Of a DNA stretch of 64,000 nucleotides, positions 54,326 through 64,000 are shown in pieces (within the stretch, counting starts at the first letter, position 1; every line of letters starts with the position of its first letter). The position numbers were made by a program, and so were the translations under genes. The DNA is taken from contig JACTAT010000337.1 in assembly GCA_014526335.1 (NCBI GenBank), forward strand, positions 357,407-421,406. Reading direction: 5' to 3'. This DNA is from Chrysaora quinquecirrha (Eukaryota; Cnidaria; Scyphozoa; Semaeostomeae; Pelagiidae). The notes under the pieces are model-generated. The model was not told the DNA's origin. It did not search any database and saw only the letters and a list, made by a program, of their open reading frames with translations.

Positions 54326-54590
54326 ACCAGTTAGACAAGAAAGTTTAAGTGGGGTTAATACTTTAGGAGGGAACATTTTTTATTTGGGGACCCAAACTTT
54401 GATGGGGTCCACCTTGGATTCCCTACTGCCAGTTAGCTGTCATAGTGATTGACGTGTCGCAGTCCTTCCGTTTTATGATAATCATATTGGGTGGGCTACG
54501 ACGTGCCTTCAGTCATTCAGTCATTCCTGCTCTTGGACACATGAGGCATCGTCAAGCTCAATTCTTTCCTTGAAAATTCAGCAATTTCCC
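54322..54590 (+). repeat. 270-bp direct repeat, right copy
   Basis: Second copy of the 49269-49537 repeat, 5.05 kb away in the same orientation. Ends are not TG...CA and there is no retroviral-type coding sequence between them. Confidence 0.9.
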
Positions 54591-54749
54591 TCTCACCCGC
54601 CCTGTTATGTAGCCCTTGCCATCTACATTACTAGGCCCAAGGGACTTTTTCTTGGATTTCTCTGCATTATCTTCCTGCCCTACTACTCTCTGCCTCATGT
54701 CTTCCCTATTCCCCCGGCTCTTTCTCCGTGGTGACTGGTGCATTGGCCT

Positions 54750-54900
54750 GAAATTGTATTTCCCATCCAATCACCGATGTATAGCGGTAGGTTGGAATTC
54801 AGGCAGTTTAAGGGCCGATGCACTGACGCCCACTTCCTGAAAACATTGTAGATATTCATCAATATTATCTTGTAAGTATCCCTCATGGTAAGTATTAACA
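54750..54900. repeat. 160-bp direct repeat, second copy
   Basis: Same sequence as 54165-54325 with two or three substitutions. Its right end runs into the last exon of the KDZ-like pseudogene. Confidence 0.85.
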
Positions 54901-55223
54901 TCGAAAGTTTGACATAAAAATGTACGAATTCCATGACTTGATTTTGCAAGTTTTTCTCACTCGCATATACTTCAGCTGAGCAAAACATGCATTGACATGT
55001 GGTAACTTGAAGCACAACCTGTGTGAAGAATAACAAACAAAAATCGCTTTGGAATGCCACAGATCTATCATGGAAAGGTGCTTTATTAACGGATAAACTA
55101 GCCCTGTATGTGCAGTTATCACCAACAATAATATTCATATGTATGGAATTATAACTAGATTTGTCGAGTTGTTGTTTAAGCTTAAGATTGAAATATCATA
55201 CTATAAGAATATTATTTGAACAC

Positions 55224-55375
55224 ATTATTGTATAACAGCAGTATACTTTGAACAAATTATTGTATAACAGCGGTATACTTTGAACAAATTATTGTATAAC
55301 AGCAGTATACTTTGAACAAATTATTGTATAACAGCAGTATACTTTGAACAAATTATTGTATAACAGCAACAAACA
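55224..55375. repeat. 32-bp tandem repeat, 4.7 copies
   Basis: ATTATTGTATAACAGCAGTA plus TACTTTGAACAA, with exact 32-bp spacing (55224, 55256 and so on). Very homogeneous, hence recent. It lies in an intron of the KDZ-like pseudogene. Confidence 0.95.
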
Positions 55376-58039
55376 GTTATCAATTGCTACTCACCTTTAT
55401 GATTTTTCCAATGGAAACGATCAATGACGAACGTACACGATTGAAAAAATCCAGGATCTCTTCCCTGGCAGTAAAAATGCAAATGGCAGCAGTTATCATA
55501 AATAATTGCTTTGGGAGCTAAAAAAAAGTTAATAATAACAAATTCATCCCAGATCTTATCAAAGCACAGCAATACTTCTTTGAAATGCATAGGTACTGAC
55601 CTTTTGCAAGTCTGGTTCTGAAGATAGTGTATGGTACATCGGGCGATTCTTGAGAATTCATTATTTCAAATCCGTAGCCCAACCCTGAAGAATAGGATAA
55701 GTCCTGTTTATACGAGAAATCAATTCTAAGATTTCTCATTATTGTAGGGCCGAAAAGAGTAATCGTCCAAACAGGCATGGTATAAAATAAATAGTATAGT
55801 CTATATATGTCCTAACTTCTGCTCTATGCATGCTTGCAACCTTCTTTGTCATGCATTCACTGTTCTTGCCATTTTTCGCTCAGGCAAGGACTCCACTCTT
55901 AATCATATTACAGTATGACTTGACATTTTGGATGCTTTTCTCAAACACATTAACGTTTGCCACACCGAGTTGTCCAATAGATAAAAGTCAGGGCTATTTT
56001 CTGGACATCGGTCTTTGGCAATCGTGTTGCAGTCACTTTTTCTTGGATAATTTTCTTTGAATTGAGCAGGTATTATAATGCTGTTAATGCAGTAGCCCCT
56101 CCAGTTTCGTTACACCTGTATTTGTTACTACAAATTTTTTATTTTCTGAGAAAAAACAGATAAAGCTTTTATTTCTCTAGGAAAGAGTTGTACTAGATTG
56201 AAGTTTACCCCATTTTAGTTAAGTAAGACTCTGCGGAAGAAAAGACTTCATATCAAATTTTTAGTTTTGGGAGGTTACTTTTTTGAAACACCCGATTGTT
56301 TTATTGTTTTGGAGTTGTACAAAACTTCAAATTGTGATAAACAGGGAAACATTTTTGGGCTAATGAAGAGGCTGCTAAAAGTAGGTTTCCTGTATATGCT
56401 GGTGAGAAATCCAGTAGAAGAATTTCTTGGACTCTTCCTGCTGAATCCCACAAGTTGATTGGTGTTTGAAAATTCGGCTTCTCTTTCTGACTGGTCAATT
56501 TGGAGCCGCACCTGAGTATGAATTCTACCTTAGTTTATTGTTTGTAGTTGGTAGTTGATGTGCTGGATTTTTAAATTTTTCGATATTTGTGTTTTTCGAT
56601 ATTTTGGATAGAGCATGAAATAAACATTTCCACTCTTTTGGCAATTTCTGCGACTTAAGAGTAGTAAGAGCATTGAAGATGATAGGAGCATGCTTCTGAA
56701 TGTGCACTTGAACAGTCACCTACGAATTCTGCAGTTGAAATTTCATCAATACAGACCAACAATATGTCTGATGCTGGAAAGTATGAGCTAACAGGTGACG
56801 AAGAGGCCAAGAATTTCATAAAATCAGCAATGGTTTTTGAAAATGTTAGCTCGTGTCGAACTATTGATGCGCATATCTCTTGGAAATTCAGTAGCTCTTG
56901 TAAGTTATCTCTATCTTTAATTAACGTTTTGAGCTCCTGGATCTTTCTTCCATCTATTTGCGATTCAATGTATTCAAGTAATGTCTTTCAAAGTTTTTTT
57001 TCTTGATGTAAGTTCTTTCTTCAAAACTGGTAAAGAAATAAGAAATAAATGCTTATTTCCAAAATTCAGTGAGCCTTTACTTGCCAGAGCCTTTTCTTTC
57101 TCTATAAACTTCAGCTATTTCTGTCACCCATTTCCAGTTAAATATGTCGCTTGAGGTGTACCTAATGTTTGCAAGTTATAAACGGAAGCAAGGGCTCCCT
57201 TTCCCAAGTTTCACACTTGTTTCCATAGACTTAGCCTTTCAGGGTGCAGAGTACTTAAGGGTCTCACAGCCCCCTCTGATACTTATTCTTCCTAATATCT
57301 CGTCCCAAAGCTTGGTGTTTAACATTCCCAAAGGTCTTGCTGCCTAGCTAATATGTATAAAAAAAAAATTATGTATAATCATATTGATCTCAGTGTGTAA
57401 AAGGTGCGTACTGGATGGGATTATGGGAAAACCAAAAAGTGCAAAGCTTCTTGCCACAAGCCACTTAGCGTACTTCCACAAAATGTTGTTGTTGGCTCTT
57501 GTATTACCTGCTCTCATATTCTAAATCCTGCACTGCCAACAATAATTAACCTGCTTTGTTGTGCACTTTTTTTACTTCTGCATAACATCCGATTTTACAA
57601 ACGCCCAGAAATAAGTAGAAATAATAAGTCTTCTTCAGCCTGCCTAAACAGATCAATGAAATTTTCAAAGTGAAGAAAATATATCAGTATTGAAATATAA
57701 AGCAAAAGAAATATTTATCTGCCATTGTATCTCTTTTCAGAGACAGATCTTTCAGGAGGAATCTCTAAGCATTGAGCAAATTCGAGCTTAAAACCAAGAG
57801 CAGTGGCGTCGAAAATAAGTACTCCCCGATACATTCCACATTTTCCACACAAATAACTACATGCATAATCAATATCTAGGAGCTCCAAGAACGCATACCA
57901 AGACATGCACCATTGCTGGCAATTCAACATTTCCAAACTAGGACAAGCAGATGCCATAGACATAGTAAGAGACTCGTGAAAACCAACAAGACTTTCACTA
58001 AAAGAAAGCATAGATAAGTTGGAAGAAATAAGTCCAGTT

Positions 58040-58390
58040 CAACAAGATTGACATTGGACACTAAAAACGGGCATTCTCTTGTGGTAAGGCACTATGATTT
58101 GGTGGAAAATAAGTCCAATGTTTCACTAGATGGTTCTTATCGTTGAATGAATCTCAAATTTTGATACCATTCAACGAGATTGACATTGGACCCTAACAAC
58201 GGGCATTCTCTTGAGGTAACGCACTATGATTTGGTGGGAAATTAGTCCAATGTTTCACTAGATGGTTCTTATTGTTGAATCAATATCAAATTTTGATACA
58301 ATTCAACGAGATTGACATTGGACACTAACCAGGGGCATTCTCTTGGGGTAAGGCACTTTGATTTGGTGGGAAATTAGCCAGATGTTTCAT
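58040..58390. repeat. 132-bp minisatellite, 2.6 copies
   Basis: CAACRAGATTGACATTGG at 58040, 58172 and 58304, exactly 132 bp apart. It lies in the presumed intron between the first two KDZ-like exons. Confidence 0.9.
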
Positions 58391-58639
58391 TGTAGTATCA
58401 AACTGACATTTTGGTTTCTTAAGGGAGATAGAATTTTTATTTAATGAGCTCATTGTATCGTGTGATTTCTTTTACCTGTTTCCTGTTAGGAACCTGAACA
58501 TGTAATCTTTGAGAACATCATGGCAAGTAAGAAAGTCACCCATGTTTAATACTCCTCTTTCTGATCCGCAGTAGTTTTGAATGGTCTCACATCCCATTGA
58601 TGAGCACTTCGTGAAAGGTACTGGCAAGAGAATATTTAT

Positions 58640-60050
58640 TTTGCTATTAGATCTGTTGAAATCTTGTGGAATATTACCATAGGGAACTTGTCCACATAGC
58701 GTGTAGAGTTATGCCGGTAACATATTGAACGTAATACTGTAGCTATACCAAATTTTACACGAGAATGGTACCCTTTGGTAGACCAGTTTCAATAAAATTG
58801 TTACCCTTAGACATGAAGATATTCAAAGAAAAGAGTGCCTCTGCAAGATACATTTTTCATTTCCAAGCTGTTCAAGGCAAACTTTATCTCAAAATTGTTA
58901 ATTAGGAAATTTTAAGTGTCGATTTGTTTGATTACTGAAAATAAAGGCATGACCGTTCCCAAGACCAAGTACGATACCCTTGGCAAGACCAAAATTGCCA
59001 AGCAAGTATACTTCCGGTTATACTGGAAGTCCGAAAAAGTATACATGTAAAAAAGTGTATAGAATGATCGCAGCACATCCCCCAGGCACTTTAACTATGG
59101 AAGAACATCCCCTACCGTGATTTTGCAAAATAGTGCTAATGCTATCCATGCAATGCAAATATATTTACCAAATACATATTTGATGCCAGTGCGAGCTATT
59201 AACTTTTTAGGAGTATTCATCCAGCAAATCTGTTCATCAAATAATGATCCACAGCTTCTAAACAGTCTCCGTCAAATTCAGGGATGCAAGACAGGCCAGT
59301 TGGAAGGCTCTGAATGGCTTTCTCAGATGTACCCTCATAAACACTTTGTTGTAATTCCGTTGTTTTCCATTGTACTTTTTTAGTCAAGACTGCTGACTTG
59401 AAATATATTTATCTATAAGAAGTTGTTAATGACTCGCTTTGCTTCATTATGCCGATGAAGCTGTCAGGGATTGGATCTGAATCAAGAAATGGCTTTATGA
59501 TTTTTATGTCTGCAGTTGTGTCTCCCATAAGCACATGCGAAGCATAAAAATCATTTCCTGTCAACTGCAACTACTGCCTCGTCATCTTCAACTTTACAAA
59601 CGTACAGCATAGGGTCTTCAGTATTTTGAAGAACCTTTATGAGTGGTGCAGCTTATGCTATGAATAATTAGAAACAATTATTTTGCGATTGAAGGTTTTT
59701 GTAGTTTGTTCTGGTAGATATTTTATTTCTTTTCAAAATAATTGATATTCTCTTGTACATGAACACTTAAGCTGTGTTTAACGCAGCAACACACAACATA
59801 AAGTTTGCAATAAAAAGTCCAAGGTAATAAGTTTGTATACAGTCAATAAATATTCCAAGATGTTACCTTATTGTACAAGTGGTAACTGTCCTCATCTAAA
59901 AACAGAATACATTTAAATGAGTTTATCAGAGATTGCAACATGTGGTATAGTGAATTCTTTGTTTGCTTTATTTCAAGTTCCGAGAGTTGGAAAAACTTAT
60001 TTGAAGGACCTAATGAAGTTGAAGTTATAGCTCTAGCAGCGGCGTTTATC
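58640..60050. other. No supported gene
   Basis: Contains an 88-residue plus-strand frame (59117-59383) with no recognisable motif. Minus-strand sequence near 59900-60030 (AITSTSLGPSNKFFQLSELE) might be an exon of the short minus-strand gene to its right, but splice sites are weak. Confidence 0.3.
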
Positions 60051-60058
60051 TTATTTAC

Positions 60059-60411
60059 CTTCCTCCAAATCTTCCACTTCAGTTTCATTCACATCATCCC
60101 ATTCTTGGTAGGATTCTGTGAGGTGTGTCTCAAAACCTACAGAGAAATAGAACACATCTTAGTAAAACCACGTGAAGAACTCTGTATGTTGACAAGTTAC
60201 GCTTATTCTATAGCTTAAGCATAGCCGTTTCATCCAGCCTTGCTCTAGAAATGTTTTTATCAACGTAGTATTTCTCCCACATGAAGGTTTTGGAATAGTT
60301 GTCTACACAAATTGATTTTCTTCTTAAAAGGGTGTAGATGAGATCGTCAGAGAGACATAATACAAATATCTCCCGATAGATCGAACCCCGATAAACAGAA
60401 AACTCGGTCAA
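60059..60411 (-). other. Two coding-like exons of unknown gene
   Basis: 60136-60059 is cleanly bounded: acceptor TTTCTCTGTAG|GTTTTG and donor GAGGAAG|GTAAAT, reading ETHLTESYQEWDDVNETEVE, DLEE, very acidic. 60411-60208 is an open frame with LIYTLLRRKSICVDNYSKTF, MWEKYYVDKNISRARLDETA and a stop. The first looks like a real exon. How they connect to each other or to the gene at 61.2-62.7 kb is not visible. Confidence 0.35.
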
Positions 60412-60419
60412 ACCATTCC

Positions 60420-61235
60420 AAATCAGTCAAACTGATTTTGTATTATTCCCCTTGAACGAGATATCATATAGAAATAACCACAAAAACTAAAAACCTCGAT
60501 AACTTGAACATTCACCATCTCGGACCAGTTTTTGATCCCTTTATGGCTATTTTCGCCTGATAACTCTTAACTATTTCATAGTGATGACAAAATGACATAA
60601 GAAATTGAATTGTACTAGAATTTTTTTATGAAATCAAGCTGCTGTTTGCAAATTGATACACATTTCCAGTGCAAATTCTTGTACAAACAAATCTTCAAAT
60701 CTTCTGTTTTTGTCTTATAAAATATTTTGTTGCTATCAGTTGTGTTGTTGTGAACATGACAGGTTCAAGTAATCAGGCATTACTACTGTAAAGCTGTAAG
60801 TAACTAAAGGAGCGAAATTTGTTTTCCTCAAAATACAAACCATTTATTGTTTCTGAAATATTCTGGGAAAGAATCTGCACGTATGTATTTCAACGTGGGT
60901 CACAAGAACATAAAAATATCCAAACCCCTCCATCAAGACAACAGCCATAAACTCTTGACGAATCGGAACTTATTTCTCTACAAAAAAGATAAGTTTCAAT
61001 CTGGCTTTTTATCATCAGTAAAGGAGTGCTAGTAATTTTGGAAAAGGCAGAATTTGCTTTAAAATATTTTTGTTAAAAAACTTTAATAACCAAATGTAAT
61101 AAAAAAAATTTTGCTTAAATAAATGAATTTAGAAAAAGGCCATGGAATCAAATAATTTATCACAATGATATCAAAATAACAATAAATATTTTTACGTATG
61201 GAAGCAAATTTAAATGATATGATCACAGAATCATT
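60420..61235. other. No gene seen
   Basis: AT-rich spacer with a 61-residue plus frame (60847-61032) that has no motif or splice context. Confidence 0.35.
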
Positions 61236-61239
61236 TCTT

Positions 61240-62749
61240 CTACAATTGCTGTAAAGTAAGACCTTTTAAAGCTTTTTGAGCAGCAATCATCTTTAGGGAG
61301 TTCTTTGATGTGTCAAAGTCTTGCAGAAGAAACCTAGAAAAAGTTGCATCTGTTGAAGAAATCACCCTTGCTCTCAGAAGCTTCACCAAATAGATTTCAT
61401 CAGTGTCCATATGAATCTGTGATGACATGAACAATCTTCATAAATTGTAATTCAAAGCTTCACATCTACATTTAACTACTTCACTATAAATGATGCAGGG
61501 GAAGTGAAGGACCTTATACAAAATACAGTATGATACGGTTATAACATACCAAAAGGGAACTTAGTATTTGGTACGTTATAAGCAAAGTATGTTATAAGCA
61601 GGTTATTTTCTTTGTTCTGTGGCTCCACTTTATATCTGAGAGTACATTATAACCAAGTGTGTTATAACCGGATTATACTGTACAACATAAAAACTTTGAT
61701 ATCATATTGTCACTGAATATGTATCCTTTTGATCTACAAACCACTTCATCATCTGAGCTTCTGGCTTCAAACCCACAAGCATTATGATTTTCACTAAAGT
61801 TATCGATGTCAGATGTATCATCATTAGCCAAATCCATTCCATCATCAAGTGCAAATATATCTGTAAAAAAGTTTTATTTCAACCGCCTCATTTGAAGGGA
61901 AGTTGAACTTCTAAGTTCAGTATCATTTACAAATACGCAAATTAGAATTAAAGCCATGACTTAGTTTTTGTCCAAAGCCAATTAGGTGAGATTGTGATAA
62001 TGACACATGTAGAATTTTTTTATTCAGATCTTTCACAACTAATTATTGTTTTGATAATTAATTGTTGGTTTCTGGAGTAATTAAGTGAAAAAGTTCTTGT
62101 CCAACATCAATACATTCTAGATTTGTTAAAAAATGAAGATGCCTCTGTGATTTATGCTTGCCAGGACTCGAACCAGGACTGATTCTCTAATTAGAGAACA
62201 GTGCTACTCATTGCACCACAAGCATGTAACTAGAAAACCACAACATAGACATCAAGTCCCTATTCCACCGTGGTGTTACTGTTAGGCAGGTACTACTTAA
62301 CTTTGTACAGAAAGACAGGTACACAGCAAAGCAATGCTTTGCACGCTTTTGCTCATGAATAAATAAGAAAAATTACCAACTCTCGGGGACTGTCCACCTG
62401 AATCTTCTGCTCCCATTTCCATTTCACAGTCACTGTTAATGCCAACATCACCAAACTCTGGCCCCTCCGCCTGACCATTAGGCACATCTCCACTTTCAAA
62501 AGTAAAACCTCCACCAGTTTCTTTAGTTCTTGAAGATTTCTTGTAGCTCTTAGGACGCTTTCTCTTGCTTATCAATCTGTGTTCATTAAATAGATAAATA
62601 TAGATATTTTCCTCCAAGCATGAATATAACTCCAGATGACCCTGGCGATGACCAGGACGATCATTTTGATCGGCCGTCGTGGCCGATGATTTCGCTGCAC
62701 TTGCAGAAGAGGACTTACCAGAATTTCTATTGATACCCGATCCATCCAT
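61240..62749 (-). CDS. Three-exon acidic protein of unknown function
   Basis: Exon 1 (62749-62377) starts MDGSGINRNSGKSSSAS, passes a basic stretch (RLISKRKRPKSYKKSSRTK) and an acidic one (SDCEMEMGAEDSGG), donor GAGTTG|GTAATT. Exon 2 (61860-61742), acceptor TTTTTTACAG|, joins in phase: FALDDGMDLANDDTSDIDNF, FEARSSDDEV, with a weak donor GTTTGT. Exon 3 (61416-61240), acceptor CATCACAG|, in phase: IHMDTDEIYLVKLLRARVIS, STDATFSRFLLQDF, AAQKALKGLTLQQL-stop. About 220 residues with no lesion in the chosen model. The basic patch could be a nuclear localisation signal. The first Gly codon also contains GTAAGT, so exon 1 might be shorter. No family recognised. Confidence 0.5.
62155..62224 (-). tRNA. 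tRNA-like sequence, probably a tRNA pseudogene or SINE head
   Basis: On the minus strand a 70-base segment has TGCTTG/CAAGCA ends that pair as an acceptor stem, a T-arm CCTGG-TTCGAGT-CCTGG (one T-T mismatch) with a good Pol III B-box, and a hairpin TTCTC-TAATTA-GAGAA where the anticodon arm should be. The anticodon loop has six bases and the D-arm is weak, so it is unlikely to be a working tRNA. It lies in the intron between exons 1 and 2 of the acidic gene. Confidence 0.45.
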
Positions 62750-62929
62750 CTTCTAAGAAAATTGCCAGAGAATCATCATAGAAAACCAAAATAGAAATAA
62801 TAACTAACTTGCTTTTGCTACTCTATGATAATATATATCCTTGTTTTCAGATACTTTATGAAAGGTAACCCTTTAGGTCCATAAGCCTCCCTTGCAGAAA
62901 AAAGAACAGTTAACCTTAATCCAAAATGA

Positions 62930-63640
62930 GGATGCTTTGTTCGTTGAATATCAAATTTTGAGACTTTAGATAAATGAAATATGGAATGGTAACTACTCGT
63001 AAGTCCTTCAATTGACTCCAAACATTCATAAATTCTACTAAGATGTGTTTGTTAGTCATATACAACCCTTGGGGGAAGGTTTCAGCAAAAAGAAGCAAGT
63101 AATTTTTGAGAAAATTCGCCATTCCATATTTTTGTAAAATATGGAAAGGCCTCCTAACTCCTTCAATTGACTCCAAAACATTCATAAATTCTACTCAGAT
63201 GTTTTTGTAAGGCATATACAACCCTAAGGGAAGGATTTCAGCAAAGAGAAGCAAGTAATTTTTGAGAGAAAATTCGCCATTCCATATTTTTCTAAAATAT
63301 GGAATGGCCTTGTAACTCCTTCAATTGACTCCAAACCTTCATACATTCTACTTAGATGTGTTTGTTAGTGATATACAACCCTTGGGAGAAGGTTTCAGCA
63401 AAAAGAAGCAATTAATTTTTGAGAAAATTCACCATTCCATATTTTTGACAGTTACAAGGCCATTCCATATTTTAGAAAAATATGGAATGGCCTCGCAACT
63501 CCTTCAATTGAATCCAAACCTTCATAAATTCTACTTATATATGTTTGATAGTCATATACAACCGTTGGGGGAAGGTTTTAGGAAAAAGAAGCAAGTAATT
63601 TTGAGAAAATTCGCCATTCCATATTTTTCTAAATTAATGC
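62930..63640 (-). repeat. 155-bp satellite, block 3 (inverted, about four units)
   Basis: Same repeat as at 46.4 and 48.6 kb but reversed. TCCATAT landmarks at 63123, 63281, 63436 and 63618 give periods 158, 155 and 182; the long one has an extra piece of the palindromic part (GCCATTCCATATTTTAG) inserted. Confidence 0.9.
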
Positions 63641-63644
63641 TCCC

Positions 63645-64000
63645 TTGTCTAAAGTTTCATACAAACTGAAACACTGGGATGTCTAACTGTTCGAAAGTTA
63701 ATGTACCTAAATACACCCGTTAACAATCTACCAAACTTTCCAAATATAACTGTGTTCTCTAAATCTTTCAGCAATTTTTCAAATGCCATCAAATCAATTT
63801 CTGAAAATTATAGAGACCAGAAGACCTGTGTAACAAATACACTTCGTTAATTTACACACTGTAGTTTGCATAATTACCTACATAACAATTCATTCACTGA
63901 ATCATGAAAATGTCTCTACATCATGAAGATGTCTTTTCGATTTGTTTAAGCAGATCAGTTTCTTACTGCAACTTGAACATTTTCGCTTTCCTTTTAGAAA
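63645..64000. other. No gene seen
   Basis: AT-rich sequence to the window end without a supported frame. Confidence 0.35.

Larger units (their letters stand above)
54895..58622 (-). pseudogene. Multi-exon KDZ-like transposase (HMGXB3-related family)
   Basis: Exons from right to left: 58622-58486 (SSMGCETIQNYCGSERGVLN, MGDFLTCHDVLKDYMFRF, donor |GTAAAAG), 58011-57715 (DYACSYLCGKCGMYRGVLIF, DATALGF), ~56990-56720 (LEYIESQIDGRKIQELKTLI, FQEICASIVRHELTF), 56719-56525 (KHAPIIFNALTTL, LPKEWKCLF), 55778-55601 (donor GCAAAAG|GTCAGT), ~55520-55390 (acceptor TTTTTTTAG|C; APKAIIYDNCCHLHFYCQGR, VIDRFHWKNHKG, donor |GTGAG) and ~55030-54900 (acceptor TTCACACAG|G; CASSYHMSMH, stop). The order CxxC-rich part, 'LIfD.tal', 'iiYDn.C', 'vDrfHwkNH', 'CssgY' is that of the Kyakuja-Dileera-Zisupton transposase family. 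The final exon has stops and frameshifts. Confidence 0.65.

Noticed and set aside
49269..54590. LTR retrotransposon bounded by the 270-bp direct repeats
   Set aside because: No TG...CA ends, primer-binding site, polypurine tract or gag/pol between them.
62818..63185. Minus-strand frames with ESIEG(V/L)..PFHILQKYGMANFL
   Set aside because: Coding appearance arises from the 155-bp satellite, and the same peptides recur in different frames in the other blocks.

Overview
This is eukaryotic, almost certainly metazoan, DNA: visibly AT-rich, with GT-AG introns, no operons, and a heavy load of transposon debris. The mix of families (a CR1-like LINE whose ORF1 is an esterase, an L2-like LINE, ISL2EU with a YqaJ nuclease, PIF/Harbinger, a KDZ-like transposase, a BEL/Pao remnant, and short insertions with a hammerhead-ribozyme fold) fits a cnidarian best. 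A sponge, mollusc or other invertebrate is not excluded. I recognise no conserved housekeeping gene. Family assignments come from reading motifs by eye; no database was searched.

Layout. 0.5-1.9 kb: decayed PIF/Harbinger element. 2.5-7.7 kb: long decayed CR1-like LINE on the minus strand. 8.6-9.7 kb: two retroelement or transposon scraps. 10.7-15 kb: an intact two-exon minus-strand gene of a transposon-like family, next to the tail of an ISL2EU transposase (+) that faces a SWIM/YqaJ nuclease pseudogene (-). 15.9-22.4 kb and 30.3-35.1 kb: three copies (A, B, C) of one multi-gene unit with a RING-finger/coiled-coil gene, a small lysine-rich gene and a transposase-like gene. Copies A and C each carry a ~265-bp insertion with 11-bp target-site duplications and a hammerhead-like core. 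23.2-30 kb: an unrecognised multi-exon minus-strand gene with good splice sites. 35.0-35.8 kb: C-terminal part of a transposase-like protein attached to copy C. 38.2-40.7 kb: inverted duplication of a FEN/PIN-nuclease-like transposon gene. 41-45 kb: a MITE-like element and a young L2-like LINE broken by one frameshift. 46-54.9 kb: mostly minisatellites, a 155-bp satellite and direct repeats. 54.9-58.6 kb: multi-exon KDZ-like transposase pseudogene. 60-62.7 kb: short unrecognised exons and a three-exon acidic gene. 62.9-63.6 kb: the 155-bp satellite again, inverted.

The most interesting material is the A/B/C unit. Copies A and C share a left part and then continue into different coding sequences at the same point, so they look like complementary remnants of one larger, possibly unclassified transposon with a RING-type accessory gene. 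In both, a ribozyme-bearing insertion has landed in the TATA box of that accessory gene; copy B keeps the empty site.
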